Part shown: positions 52,098-63,900 of the stretch, in pieces
Numbering within the stretch: position 1 is the first letter of the stretch
Layout: every line of letters starts with the position of its first letter
Assembly: GCA_016859345.1 (NCBI GenBank)
Contig: CM029129.1
Location: forward strand, 17,283,946 to 17,347,945
Length of the DNA stretch: 64,000 nt
From: Istiophorus platypterus
Lineage: Eukaryota > Chordata > Actinopteri > Istiophoriformes > Istiophoridae
Direction of reading: 5' to 3'
Notes under the pieces: generated by a model
Seen by the model: the letters and a program-made list of their open reading frames with translations, nothing else
What the model was told of the DNA's origin: nothing
Databases searched by the model: none
Position numbers and translations under genes: made by a program

Positions 52098-54439
52098 CAC
52101 TGAGCACTTTATTAGGAACACCTGTACACGCACTTATTCATGCAGTTATTCAGTTAATGTTCACATCTAACATAGGAAATTGAGATAAAAATTAGCTCTC
52201 ATTGACTTTGTCCACGCCAGGATTTCTGGTGCAGGGCAGGCTGGTTTGTGTATTTCTGAAACCACTGATTCCATGGGATTTTCACACACAACTGTGTCTA
52301 GAGTTTACTGAGAAGGGGACAGCTGAACTGGAGAGTTGAAGACTGGAAAAAAAACGTGGCCTGGTCTGATGAATCTTGATTTCGGCTGAGACAGCAGGTG
52401 GTAGGGTCAGAATTCAACAGCATGGAGCCATGGACCCCTCCTACGTTTTTTCAACAGTCCAGGCTGTTTGTGGTGGTGTATTGATGTTGGGAATGTTTTC
52501 CTGGCACACTTTGGGCCTCTTAATACCAATCAATAATGGTTTTAATGCCACAGCCTATCTGACTATTGTTGCAAATCATGTGCCTCCCTTTATAGCCACA
52601 ATTCCCTGCCTTCTAACATCCTGTGAAATCCATGCCATGAAATATTGAGGCTGTTTTTAGTGCACTGGGAGGCCCTACCCACTATTAGTATGGGATTCCA
52701 AATAAAGAGCTTTGTGAGTGTACATGTACGCGTCTAGGTTATGAGGAAAATGTAACCATCCTCAATTTAATATGTGAAACATACATACATGTTATATTTC
52801 CATCATGTTTTTTTATATTGTTTTGTCCGATGCTTGAGGTTTGACTGTTCTTTTAATTACTTCATCTTGTTGTGGCCTCTTCCTTTGCAAGAGTTTAATG
52901 GCACCCATACTTCAGAATTAGCACCAGTGGCTGTTTATATGGATGCACTCAACTCCTAATACTTGCTTACGGTTTAAAAAGGTAGCTATCTGAAAACTTC
53001 CGCACGTGAAACTGAAACCATCTGCGTGGGTAGATAACACTAGAGCCAAGAGGTAAACCCCGTTTACATCCAAATGTCAAATACTCACTTAGACAGAGAC
53101 ACGCCACCAGCCTTTCCAATCAGCTCTTCATGGTGCAGCACTGACGGATCCCATTGCAGATCTAGGAAGTGAAGCAACTTCCTCATTTCCTCCTCCGGGT
53201 GAAGGACGAGCTGCTCGTAGTGGATGGGCAGACATTTGCCTTGTCCGGCTGTGTGGCACTGGCTGAACATAGTCTCCACGGCACTGCTCCACTTGGTCAG
53301 ACAGTCCCTGTAGCTGGTTAGGTCGAAGCCAGAGATGGTCACCTGTGAATGGAGAGACAGGAATTCATTTTGCCACAATGTGGCGCCAGCCAAACTTGTC
53401 AAGTGGCTGTAAGGAAAGATAAGCCTTTGAGTAATTTTGTCTGCCTGCAGCCCTGATAAGAAAAGAAAACCAGCATACCTTACGTGAAATCATGGAGTGG
53501 ACAGTTGCCCGTCCATCTCGTAGCATCAGCACGAATTTGGCTTTAGGAAAGATGCGTGCAAGGTATGTGAGTGACTTCAAGGTGAATGGGTCTTTGTTGC
53601 AAAGGCGAGGTGCAGGCTCCCCGTGACCAACTATCACCTGAAAAGTGTAATATATCAAGAAGAAATGGCTGTGTTATTACATGCAATCCTTCCTTTTTAA
53701 TTTCAAGATTTTTCATATAGAGGCTAAATTAAAAAAAAAAAAAAAAACACACAAAAATCATATGCTGTTTCCAGGTTCTGAAATTTTATTTTTTATTTAT
53801 ACCCTAACAGGTATATTTTCACAATTTTTTTACATTTTAGAATGAGAAAATAATCAACCGATCAATCAAATCAATATTGATCTTTAAACAATAATACTTT
53901 AAATCTTAGTTTACATGTCTACAGTCACCTTAAATAATGCGGTGTAAACACATCACCCTAAATCTGAAAAAGGCCCTCAACACCCAAGCATGTTTGTAGA
54001 TTAACAGATGCAGATGCACCGACAAGCTCACCTCTAACAGGAACGCTCGCACAGCTGAATCCAACACCTGGTCAGTGACACCCGCCTCATCCAATCGTAT
54101 CCTCTCCTTAACCGAGCGACTCCAGGTGGCCCGCATGGCCAGGAGTCTGGGAATCACTCGTGTCTCTTCCCCACACCGCACGGCATTGTGGGCATCCAGC
54201 ATGACACGCATCAGCGTGGTGCCGCTCCTGGGAAAGCCTCCGATGAAGATCAGCGGCGTGTCTTCAGGGAAGTGTTCGGTGAGGGATAGGCTCTGATTGG
54301 CTGACCTCAGGTGGAGCTCCATCCACCGGTACCGATGGCTTTTGGTAGGGCACTCTATCCCACTCATGCCCAGGTAGAGCAGGGAGGCAGAGCAGAGGAT
54401 CAAGCAACCCAGAAACAAACTCGACCTGGTTTTCCTCAT
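49343..54439 (-). CDS. tpst1: Protein-tyrosine sulfotransferase 1 (TPST family)
   Basis: Type II trans-Golgi enzyme that transfers sulfate from PAPS to tyrosines of secreted and membrane proteins. Coding exons: 54439-54032 (exon starts about 54531), 53637-53479, 53342-53089, 49856-49655, 49378-49343; 352 aa (human TPST1 370). A short cytoplasmic MRKTR precedes a membrane anchor (about residues 7-24). The 5'-phosphosulfate loop is GGFPRSGTT at 67-75 (human paralogues have Val in place of Phe, from memory). The catalytic Glu lies in CGEETR (E92). LRDGRATVHSM is the 3'-phosphate site; HYEQLVLHP, HHEELIGKAGGVSLSK and ERSTDQVVKPVN are family signatures. The last exon supplies only ILKTEETPRPS and the stop. 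Sequence shares features of both TPST1 and TPST2; I call tpst1 because crcp lies next to it in the same orientation, as in human 7q11. It could be the teleost tpst1-like copy. Confidence 0.92.
50995..51335 (+). repeat. AT-rich MITE-like fish repeat, copy 4 (long)
   Basis: Starts TTGATTAATCAATTCAC and ends AATAATCGTTATTACAGC, with the internal TGTAAACTGCATATCTTTGG module typical of the family. The most complete copy in the window. It lies in the 3.2-kb tpst1 intron 49857-53088. Confidence 0.65.
52026..52096. repeat. (CA)n microsatellite abutting a Tc1 relic
   Basis: About 71 bases of pure CA dinucleotide ending exactly where the Tc1-type end (52098) begins. Confidence 0.98.
52097..52722 (+). 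mobile_element. Internally deleted Tc1/mariner transposon
   Basis: The left end CACTGAGCACTTTATTAGG and right end CCAAATAAAGAGCTTTGTGAG are imperfect inverted repeats. Between them plus-strand text matches pieces of a Tc1 transposase in order: an N-terminal GSSYR-like helix region, VEDWKKNVAWSDES-like words (about 52335-52380), the VQAVCGGVLMLGMFSWHTLG segment (52464-52523) and the C-terminal ESMPRRIEAV-like end near 52630-52660. The middle, including much of the catalytic core, is gone and stops interrupt every frame. Non-autonomous relic in tpst1 intron 49857-53088. Confidence 0.85.
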
Positions 54440-55969
54440 GGTTGCTGAGTGTGTCCGGGGGGCAGGAGGACATAAAATAATATCTAGGGGCACCTGATTA
54501 CTTCTAAAATGTCATTAAAAATCAGTTAGACCTAGAGTGACAGTCAGGCAGACAAAGATGAGTGAAAGAAAGGCAGCTGAGATGTTGCTGAGGAAGGCTT
54601 GGTGGAGGCCAGGAGGGTGTGGTTAAGTGGGGGCTGGGGAGAACCCTCAATCCTGTATAGCTCCTCAGCCCTGGTGTTAGAGAGCAGGCTCCGGACCTGA
54701 TGTACTCCACAGCCAGCCATGTCTCTTATCCATCATTCCTATAGAACTTAATACATGAGAAAAATGCGTGACACATCTAAGCAAGAACTGCACTAGAATC
54801 AGTTTATACTGCTTAGTACCAAATAAAGGCATCTGTTCCTCCAGGATTTTTAATCATACGGCAGAACAAGATGCCCCCCCCGCCCAAGCATGATTTCACA
54901 ACTTACTGAGTAACAGAAAACATAAGTCATCCTTGTCTACATTTACAATAAATGAGTAACTGCAAACATTCGCCGCTGTCCTGCATGAGCAAGCCATTAT
55001 CAGTAGGAAGGCTGCGACTGTGGTTGATTGGTTATTTTGCCAAGAACACTTGCACACACACTTTCATAGGATCTGAAATGCATCCAGTGTCTGTTCTCAA
55101 AGAAGCTATTCTGCATCTTTCCTCTGGGGAGCCACAGACTCTTAAGCCATATCAAACTTCACTGCAGCCTGCAGCACAGACACACTTTCAGGCAGTATAT
55201 TGGAAACCACTAATTACAACTCCCTCTTGCTTTTATTCACTGTGACAGTTTCTGCCACTCTGAAATGCAAATCAATTTGATTACAATTACATTACTATTG
55301 ACCACGTGAGACATTCTGCAACTTCCCCATTGCTTGTCTGAAATATGCCCACAAGCAGAATTTCCAATAAAAGTCAAGGTCCAGTTCCTCTTATTAGCAA
55401 ACAACAAAATAAAATACACAGGCTTGGAAAAAGAACTGAATTAGCTGAACTCTGACTTCAGTAACTCTAAGGTAATGTTGAATGTATTAATTTTAAAGCC
55501 ACATTATAGCTCTAAAATCCTAAAAATTCACAACTCAAACAGCAGTTTTACTTCTTGCAGAAGCAAATTTAAATATGTCTCCCTTTTTCAGTGGGATTTT
55601 GATTTCTTTCTTGCTCAAACTAGATGTGGAGGTAGCCTCACATCTGGATGCCACGTGGGGAACCCTCTTCTCCCTGTGCGGGAGTAAAAGGCCGTCTGAC
55701 CATCAAGGAAAAAAAGGAACTACAGCTGGAAATGAGGATGTCTCGACCTGACTGGGATACTTAGTTGCTGCATTAAGCCATGCTAAGTCCAGTGGTATCC
55801 ATAAGCTTTGCATGTAATTCTAATGCATTTCCATGCGGAGATTAAGCCACTTGGAGTTTACAGAGAATTAGGCCAGTGGTTTAAGATCAGCCTTGCTGCT
55901 TCAATATTCCTCAATAGATTTAAAGGGATAATTCCCCCAAATTACATAAAAAAAACACACCAACACTTT

Positions 55970-56170
55970 AGAGATGCAACTGGCAATTTTTTTTCATTAT
56001 CATTCTTTCGATTAATTTGATGATTACTTTCTTTTTTACCCATTTGGTCTATAAAATGTCTGAAAACGGTTTAAAATGCCCTTCACAATTTCCTAAAAAC
56101 AGAGTCGGTGTTTTGAAATTATAATTAAATTCTGATTCTCTCGATCAGCTAATTGATCAGCTGTTTCATT
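55970..56170 (-). repeat. AT-rich MITE-like fish repeat, copy 5
   Basis: AGAGATGCAACTGGCAATTT, then TCGATTAATTTGATGATTAC and GGTCTATAAAATGTCTGAAA. Read on the minus strand it gives the family end. Other short fragments with the same words lie near 53840 and 61475. Confidence 0.5.
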
Positions 56171-57679
56171 TCTATCTTGCTTGCCTCTGGTGGTGCAGAT
56201 AGTTTTGGTTGGGTAAGTTTTGAGTTACCTGTCTGCAGTGCTTTTGCCCCCCCCCCATTATATTGAACCGACCTGTTTATTTGTGGTGCTCAAAACATTG
56301 AAAAATTACATCAAAATATTCCAAAGCAATATAATAAACATGATAATCCAAAGAACAAGTTTTGAAATTTTTTTTCCAGAAGAAAGTACTTAAAATGAAA
56401 TGCATTCAACTATGAGACACAGTTTCTAGAAAGAAATGTTTCTGTTGAATATCTGTAATTACCTTTTTAATACTGGGAACACCATAGAGAGAAAAAAAAA
56501 TCCAATTCATCTCATTGTATTAAACTACAAGGAAAAAGCTCAGAGAGAGATATCTGAAAACACAGCCAAATGAAATGAAAAATATCTGCTTGGCTAGACT
56601 CCCCTAGAGGTAAGTGAAAAAATATGTTTTTCATAGGTGTTTTTTTGTAAAGACTAGCTTTGGGTATTCTACTCTGACAAAACCAAAAAACTAACACTGA
56701 GAAGGCCACTGTGTTCTCTGATTATAAACACGCCAATAAACAACACTCTGATAAGAAGGGAAAAAAGTGATCTGCAATCATAGTCTATCAACAGACAATA
56801 GTTTAGGCTGGAAAGCATCAAACTGACACCATTGAGCAGCTGATGGTCTGAAAACCCAAGGCCACCTCCCTCTCTTCACAGGGTAGGAAAGAATGACTTC
56901 CTGCCAGAGGGCAAGTCTGAAGGGGGAGATCTCCCCAAACATTTCCCCTGAACTCTGTTTAATGCATTAATATGTTACAGTCATCCTTCCCTCCTTAATA
57001 GTGTCCTGTGTATTTTTTTAAACGGCATTATTTGTGCTTTCCCCTCAGTGAAATTAGTTGAACATGGAAGGTTCGTGTCCCATTGCATCGGCTCCATCAT
57101 GAGGAACTACTGCCTTAAATCGCAGTGGGGAAATCTTTGACTAGCAGCTTGTGAAGAGAGTCAAAGCCTCCTCGGTCCTCACAGGAGAGACCAGTGACAC
57201 TGACTTTCTGCTGAGGAAGGGGGGGGGACCCTGGGAGGGACAGCGACTTCCAATTTTTCCCTCAACCCCAGTTAATGCAGTACTGTCAAAAGCCTGTCTA
57301 TTGTTCAGATCCTCTCCTTGAGTGCTCTCCCCTGAATGATTTTCGTCACGTTTTTGGTTTTTTGTTTTTTTCCGTTTGCAGCCGGTTTCCTATGGTCGAA
57401 TCGCTCAAGTTGCAGCTGCTCGACTGCCGCACAAAAAAAATTTGCTGGCGAACCAGGTGTGCGTTGGTGGAAAATATGATGAACCAGGTCAAACCTATAG
57501 TATCATCCTATATGGTAGCGTGTATGTGGATGTGTGTTAGTGTATAAATAGGACTGTTGTACAGCTGCAAAGGCGCAGGCCCGGCAGCCACGAACATCTG
57601 GCCTGGTCTACTGATGCATCGCGTTGGCAAAAAGAAAAAATGAACCCGAGGTGGGCAGCCACCAGGTGATTGACCCGCT

Positions 57680-57756
57680 ATCGGTCGGTCGGTCGGTTGG
57701 TCGGTCGGTCACTCACACTCACACACTCTCACACACACACACACACACACACACAC
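57680..57756. repeat. (GGTC)n and (CA)n compound microsatellite
   Basis: GGTC units at 57682-57710 followed by CACT/CA units to 57756, within 170 bases of the tpst1 leader-exon donor. Confidence 0.95.
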
Positions 57757-57919
57757 CTTGACAGACCCAACGACCCCCAGACAACCTATCAGCTCGCCTC
57801 ACTCTCTTTATTTATCTGTCCGTAATTTGCTAACGCGACTTGTGGATTTCATATCCGCTTGAAAAAAAAAATAAAAAGAAACAAACAAACAAACAAACAA
57901 AAAAACGGTGTTAACTCAC

Positions 57920-57973
57920 CAGCGTGTGTGTGAAACTGCTGAAATCCGAAGGAGGGACGGCGTTTTCTCCCAT
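57920..57973 (-). other. Part of tpst1 leader exon with an upstream ATG
   Basis: A strong donor (CTG|GTGAGT) lies at 57919-57918. Upstream of it an ATG at 57973-57971 opens 18 codons (MGENAVPPSDFSSFTHTL) that end in phase 0 at the donor. If spliced to the strongest acceptor (AG at 54533-54532, preceded by a long pyrimidine tract), the frame stops after one more codon (GTC TAA), making a 19-codon upstream ORF. If spliced to the weak AG at 54495-54494, it would run in frame into the TPST coding sequence. The exon's 5' limit is not known. Confidence 0.5.
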
Positions 57974-58345
57974 AGAGGGGATCTACAGGCGGAGGTCGCG
58001 TCGGGGGGAGAAAAGGGAAGAAAAGGAGGAGAGAAAGAGAGAGGGAAAGGACATAGTTACACGACGTATCGCTGCTGGTTCTTACGCGTAACTTTGCGCC
58101 CGGGGGAGAGAGAGATAGAGAGAGATAGAGATGGATAGATAGAGAGAGAGAGAGAGCGAGAGAGCGAAGTCGAGGCGTCGCTGCCGTTGACGGAGGAAGG
58201 AAAAAAAAAGAAACGACATTGGACCAGAGCGCGGCCCGGGCGGAGAAAGCCGGGCGCTGATTGGTCGATGGACTTCCGCGGGGGGCGGGGCTCTACCAAC
58301 ACGTCTGCTTGGACGCTTCCTATTGGTGGAGGAGTTAAAGGGCAG
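57974..58345 (-). promoter_or_regulatory. tpst1 CpG-rich promoter
   Basis: GC- and CpG-rich DNA upstream of the leader exon. It has two CCAAT pentamers on the minus strand (58264-58260 and 58326-58322) and a GC box (GGGGGCGGGGC near 58280-58290). A GA repeat (58108-58160) lies between these boxes and the leader exon. No TATA box. Confidence 0.5.
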
Positions 58346-58704
58346 TTCCAAAGCTTTGACAACCCGAGTTGGGTTTTTGGGTTTGTTTGGTTTTTATTTA
58401 TCCCCCCCCCCTTTTGCAACGGAGGCTAAAATTACTTTACTTCATCGATTCGTTTGCTCTAATGTAAAAAAGCCCACAGGGGAAATTTAATCACGGTGTG
58501 GGGATTCACTGGAGGTCAAACGCGCCTCATTTAATTTAACCTTCCTTTTCATTAGTAAAACAGATTTTTTTTTTTTGTAACTCGTTTAATATGACATGGG
58601 TCTGTATGATAGATTGTGGCCTCTGTGGAGGACCAAGAGGGATCAAATTACTTTAGTAAGCTTGTAAAATCATAACAGTTAAAACCACTGGATTTCATGA
58701 ATGC

Positions 58705-59607
58705 GTATGCCTGTCAAAGGTTTCAGAACATCACCATTTTTCCACTATTTAAATATGCATTTAAATTTATATAACTCAGTGTCTCTTCGTTTCTGAAATT
58801 AAAGCATCGAACAACTAAACAACTGCAGATTTTAAAGACAAGGGATCATGGAATCTTCGTGTTGAGCCAAATTCTATCCAAGTTTTTGGATAGAAAAGCA
58901 GAAGGACACTGTTGTGCTGATCTTTCTACAATGGAAATCCAGTATCGTTCAGACACTGCTGCAGAAGTTCACACAAATGTGTCGCACTTGTAGGTTGCTT
59001 TGCTTTCACATTTCTGCCCAGTTCATCCCAAACCAGCTAAGTGGGTTGTAAGTCTGGAGACTGTGCTGGTCTTTCATCATGCAAAGCCACCACCTGGTTC
59101 TTCTAATGTTTGAGTCATTATCTTGCTGTGGGATGTCCAGTCCCTCTTTCTTTGTTATTTGCCTTTTTCTCAACACTCTGACAATATATACAATACTGGG
59201 GCTACTCCCTGTACCACAGCACTGTCCTAATGATGCATCAGAGGTTGTAGTAACACAGTTTATTCCAACTTTGCCTTTTTACAGACGAGTGTTTGTAAAT
59301 ACTCACTAAAATTTGGGAACCTGTAGGACTTGTCTGCATCGAATTTCAAGGTTTCATTTACTTTCATCCCTGTAGGACACAGTAAAATGATAACAAATTT
59401 TAAAAATTCCTGTGGTATTCAGAAAAAGGCTTGTTGTCTATATGTCTATATTTTTGGTAACCTAAACTTTTTTTTTTTTTTTTACCTCAGCCAGTTTACC
59501 ACTGACCTTTGTACTATTTAAGGTTAGACACTGGACTTGAGCTGCTTAAATTTCAGTAGAAAATGGAAAAAGGGGATGTTTTAAACCTTTTGACCAGTAA
59601 TCTAATG
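58705..59607 (-). mobile_element. Tc1/mariner relic (family A)
   Basis: The left end GCCTGTCAAAGGTTTCAGAA (about 58710) pairs with the right end AAACCTTTTGACCAGTAATC (about 59583) as imperfect inverted repeats. On the minus strand near 59140-58990 words of a Tc1 transposase core can be read (QQDNDSN, then a SLQTYNPLSWFGMNWAE-like stretch where SPDLNPIE is expected) with stops. Non-functional. Confidence 0.75.
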
Positions 59608-59622
59608 AGATACACTAATTAT

Positions 59623-60122
59623 CAGTGGTGGAATGTATCTAAGTAAATATACTGTACTTATATACAATTATATCATCTACATTTGATCCTACTTTGCACT
59701 TGTCACTTGGAGGCCAATATTGCACTTTTTAAACCACATTTATTTCAAAGCTTATTTATTTCAGATTTATTAATATAAGATATAAATCACTTGATAATGA
59801 TATTCGACAGTAGATTAAGTTACTCCACAATTTATAAAACACTTACTGTTAGCCCAACCTGTACCAGCACCAATGTTAGTGATGCCTACAGAATAACGCA
59901 CAACTAACTATAACCTAGTGATATCTGTATATTATTCTGAAATGGGTCATTCTGCATAAGTACTTTTACTTTCGGTACTTTAAGTGTATTTTGATGCTAC
60001 CACTGTAAATTTACTTAAGCAGGATCTGGAACATTGGAGTTTTACTTACAACGGAGTATTCTTTTTTTCCCCGTTATTTTGTTTATTTAAGTTAAAGTTC
60101 TGAGTACCTCCTCCTCCACTGT
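59623..60122 (+). mobile_element. hAT-like MITE, about 500 bp
   Basis: Begins CAGTGGTGGAATGTATCTAA and ends GAGTACCTCCTCCTCCACTG, an inverted pair. Internal words such as TAAGTACTTTTACTTTCGG and TACTTTAAGTGTATTTTGAT are typical of this common teleost repeat. Inserted between two Tc1 relics. Confidence 0.75.
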
Positions 60123-60133
60123 AAACAAAGGGG

Positions 60134-60765
60134 ATTCAGTATTCAGAAACCTTAACTTTTGCATACTTTGACTTGTATATTCAAATTTTAAGTCATTAAA
60201 ATTTTTACCCATCAGTCCACGCTAAATAAGCTGTTATGATAAGGTGAAAATGTGTTTTTTTAGAAATGTTTGCAAATTTATCAAAAATCAAGAACTATCA
60301 AAAACAAGTATTCAGAACCTTTAATTCAGTCATTTGTAGAGGCCCCTTTAGTAGCAATCACAGCTTCAAGTCTTCTTGGTTAAGTCTCTACAGACTTTGT
60401 ACACCTGGATTTGGGAAGTTTATCCCATTTTTCCTTACAGATCCTCTCAAGCACTATCAGATTGGATGGGAAGTGTCTGAACTCTCATCTTCAGGTTTCT
60501 TGACAGATGTTCTAGTGGATTTAAGTCTGGGCTGCAGACTTTTCTTATAGCCACTCAAGCTTTGTCTTGCCTGTTTACTTTTGGTCATAGTCGTCCTGAA
60601 ATATGAACCGTCACCCTCGGCTCAGGTCGCAAGCACTCTGGAGAATGTTTTCTTCAGAGTATCTGGCTGCAATCATCTTACCCTCAGTTCAGAAAATATC
60701 TACAATATAATAACATTATGTGCAAAATGAGAAGGGTTCTGAATAATCTTTGGAGCCACTTTAAG
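60134..60765 (-). mobile_element. Tc1/mariner relic (family B)
   Basis: Left end CAGTATTCAGAAACCTTAAC and right end GAAGGGTTCTGAATAATC are imperfect inverted repeats. The minus strand between 60330 and 60600 corresponds to the 3' half of a Tc1 transposase around the SPDLNPIE motif (compare AGTCTGGGCTGCAGACTT and CCACTCAAGCTTTGTCTTG), full of substitutions. The 5' half of the gene is missing. Confidence 0.75.
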
Positions 60766-62904
60766 TACGTATGAAATTGGAGACTTGATTAAAAAGAAAT
60801 AAAAAAAGAAGATAGATTATAGGTTTTCCCTTATGTGGACTCAAAGTTACAGGTATTTGTTTCTACGACCTAATTTATATATATTCTTAAAAAACGACAG
60901 TAAAAACTTGATTTATGTCCTGCCGGCTATGCTACTAAAAAGACATTGTGGGTGACTAGGAAGCACATACTGTATGAACACACACTACGATTGAATTAGA
61001 AAAAAAAAAACTTTAGAACCGGGAAAAAGTCATAGCCACATTAACCCAGTAGTCAGCCTCAGGGCAAATATGAGCTGTTGGGCCCTTATTAACCCTCTTC
61101 ATCGTTCTCTCTGTGCAGCATGTACAGTTTGTCTATGCTGCAAGACTACCTGCTGTCATATGTTCTTTGAGGTAAAAAACAGTAATAAAGGATTATACAG
61201 TATGTAATAACAAAACCCATACCATTCAATTCAGAAAAACTAGATTTTGACAGAGACTCTTAAACACAGGGTCTCAAGATCAGTTGATAAAATCCAAACC
61301 GCTTTAAGGCCCTCATCATGTCAGTTGGTATGTGGTTCAGTCGTGCATGATGTCCAAACAGATTCTCCAGTAAATAAACAAACTGAGCCACAGTAACCCT
61401 GGACCAGTTGGTTATCCATACGTGTCACATATAGGCAACATTTAGAGAACCAGGATGTTATTTTTCTAAGAATGTAATCAATCATTTCTTAATTAATAAT
61501 TCACTCTACAAAATATCACAAATAATGTCATTCAGAGCCTTATTAGGACTGTTGTCAGGTCCCTGGGCTTCTGTGTGATTCCGACCTGTAGTGGAGGTTT
61601 GATAAGCAGTCATGAGAAAACTCTCTGGGAGGCCCTGTTAAGTCGGCACTCATGACGTGCTTATCAAACATCACAAAGAGGAATCTTAAGACTGGTCACT
61701 ACGTCTGACCTGAAGCTATAAAAATGTTTTTAATTTTGCAGATATGAAAAAAAAAATTGAAAATAAGCCATCAAAATTAGACTTTGCATTATAGTATTGC
61801 TATATTGTTTCACTGTGTTATTTCACAGCAACACCTCTCAGTTTCCATACATAATGAGGGTTATCCATTCATTACTGTAAAATTGAGGGCTGTATCTGGA
61901 TGCTAATTGCTAATTAAGCCGTATTTCTTTTGTGCAACTCAGCAGTGTTGTGCATGTATGAATATCAGGATGGGTATGTACGTACAAGATCTTTCGTACA
62001 CAATAGGCTATAATATCTGTAATTTTCAGACTGGATGGTGTTGGACAATTACTCTTACATCGGTATTCAGAGATGTGTCCCTTGTGTTCACTTCCGTGCT
62101 CAACAGATGGCCAGAGATCACTGGCTGCACCTAGGTGTGTTGGCACGAAATCATTGACTATAACTTTCACTTTGCCTCTGTATTTTTGCTCTGACAAAGA
62201 CCTAAGTAAGAACAGGAAATTGATGCAGGAACAGGAAACTCAAAACAGAAAAACACATGAGTCTAACCAGTCTAACATCCTCCCACTGCTACCTCAAAAT
62301 ATCCCAGCACAGAAAACACAAGCTCATCTAGAACCTGCACCTGAAGAATTGGTTGGTTTGTGTAGAGCCTGTGTAATCTCTGTGAAAAATAATGTGTGTT
62401 GAACTAATTGACAACAATATGTCAGGACTTTCTTTGTCATGACGCAGCCACTCTAATAACACCATAAGAATGATGCAAGTTTAATTGCATAACTGACATA
62501 TATTACAGCTTTGGAAGTCATGAAGCAACAACACCATTTACTTTTATGCTCCATTGTAGAAATTTGTGACTAACATGAAGTAGAAACCAAAAATATACAA
62601 GGTTAACAGCAGACTGTCTCTGAATGAACATTATCTGATGTGAAATACAAATTAGATGAGTGAGGTGCAAAACGTGCATCTGTATGTGCACACTGAAATG
62701 TAAATCATAATGTGCTTATTTACTTCCATTCACTAAATGAATGTAAATCACCTTAATCATTTAATGAGGCTTTTCAGAGGTAATGACGGCCTCTTCATTT
62801 CAGCCATGAAGAGGCAACCATTGTGCATCCTTTCTAACAGCCTGTTGTTTAGTTCAACCAGCAACCAGTCCAGTTCTGTTATAAGTTTGACTTTAACACC
62901 TGTG
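60766..62904. other. Intergenic DNA and probable crcp 3' UTR
   Basis: AT-rich DNA with no gene recognised on either strand. A short AT-rich MITE fragment lies near 61475-61560. The crcp 3' UTR starts at 62904; its end was not placed. Confidence 0.4.
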
Positions 62905-63900
62905 TCATGACTGTTCACCGCCCTCATCCATCTCTGCTTCTGCTGGAGCTGCGTTCTCCTGCTCAGGGTCACCAGGTAGGATGTCTGCGACTGTCTGGAT
63001 GAGCTCCTCAATCTGCTCCTCTGATAAACGCTCTTCACTTTCTTCTACCATCTGAACACAAACAGAAAATAAAAAACAAATTTGCTAGTGTCTGTTCATA
63101 CAGATTGTGCACCTCTTAAGAATCTTTAAAGTGGCTATAATTGATATTCTTATAATAATAACGTACGGAATGACAGTTTAAAAAGGGGGGATCACTCTTA
63201 GTGATGAACCTGCAGAGAATTATCACCTGACTCTACGGCTCTCCTCAGCTGAATAGAGCTCTATGGATTTTCAGCTCATTATTTACTGTATTCGCTTTTC
63301 ATATGCACAAAAAAATGTATTCATGATTCTAGCAATAGATTGAAATCATTATGAACAGATCATAAAAAATAATTTAATTTTTAATTTAAGTAATTTACTA
63401 AACAGCGTATTAATGTACTTTTTAGGAAACGTTACTCAACCGGGACTAAAGTGCATACTTGGGGACTATTTTCAGCTACGGATTAGTACATATGAGGTGC
63501 TCTATTGGGTATTTCCTGCAGCAGGACCTTGTTCATGCAATGGACTCAAAATGAACTACAATAGACTTGAAAGAAACATGTCCCAGTGCAACGGTGGGGG
63601 TCACTGATGTGTTTTAAGTTTTTGAACAACAATGGAGGTCCAGGTCTACACAAGCAATACTTGCTGGTAGAATCAGTTCATCATCAGACTTATCCTTTAA
63701 GTGAGACTCATTATAAGACACCCTGGCTAGTAATCGTGTGAAACAATCATAGAAATGTACACCTGTAGTGACAAAGAGATAAAAAGGGGTAAGGTATGAC
63801 ATGTAGTGAAGTTAAATGATGACAGTTAAGGGAAACACTCACTAGCTGAATTTCCACTGCTGTCTGTGGCCGGTGGTTCAGTAGCTGCAGTTTCTCTGCC
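62905..63900 (-). CDS. crcp: DNA-directed RNA polymerase III subunit RPC9 (CRCP), last two exons
   Basis: CRCP/RPC9 is the Rpb4-like stalk subunit of RNA polymerase III, pairing with RPC8 for initiation; it was first described as the CGRP-receptor component. Exons visible: 63900-63843 (AEKLQLLNHRPQTAVEIQL) and 63051-62905 (MVEESEERLSEEQIEELIQ, then TVADILPGDPEQE and an acidic end, EMDEGGEQS, stop at 62907-62905). The junction is phase 0, with GTGAGT donor and TTCAG acceptor. The words LQLLNHRP and VEIQLMVEESEERL are diagnostic of the human protein's C-terminal half. Earlier exons lie beyond base 64000; bases 63901-64000 are intron. Next to tpst1 in the same orientation, as in human. Confidence 0.92.

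Larger units (their letters stand above)
54532..57919. other. tpst1 intron 1
   Basis: 3.4-kb intron between the leader exon and the first coding exon. It contains an AT-rich MITE fragment (about 55970-56170) and close to its 5' end a GGTC short tandem repeat with an adjoining CA repeat (57680-57756). Nothing else is recognised. Confidence 0.5.

Noticed and set aside
52376..52648. 90-codon plus-strand open frame as a novel membrane protein
   Set aside because: It is a frame-shifted piece of a Tc1 transposase (GMFSWHTLGLL segment) inside an element with inverted ends.
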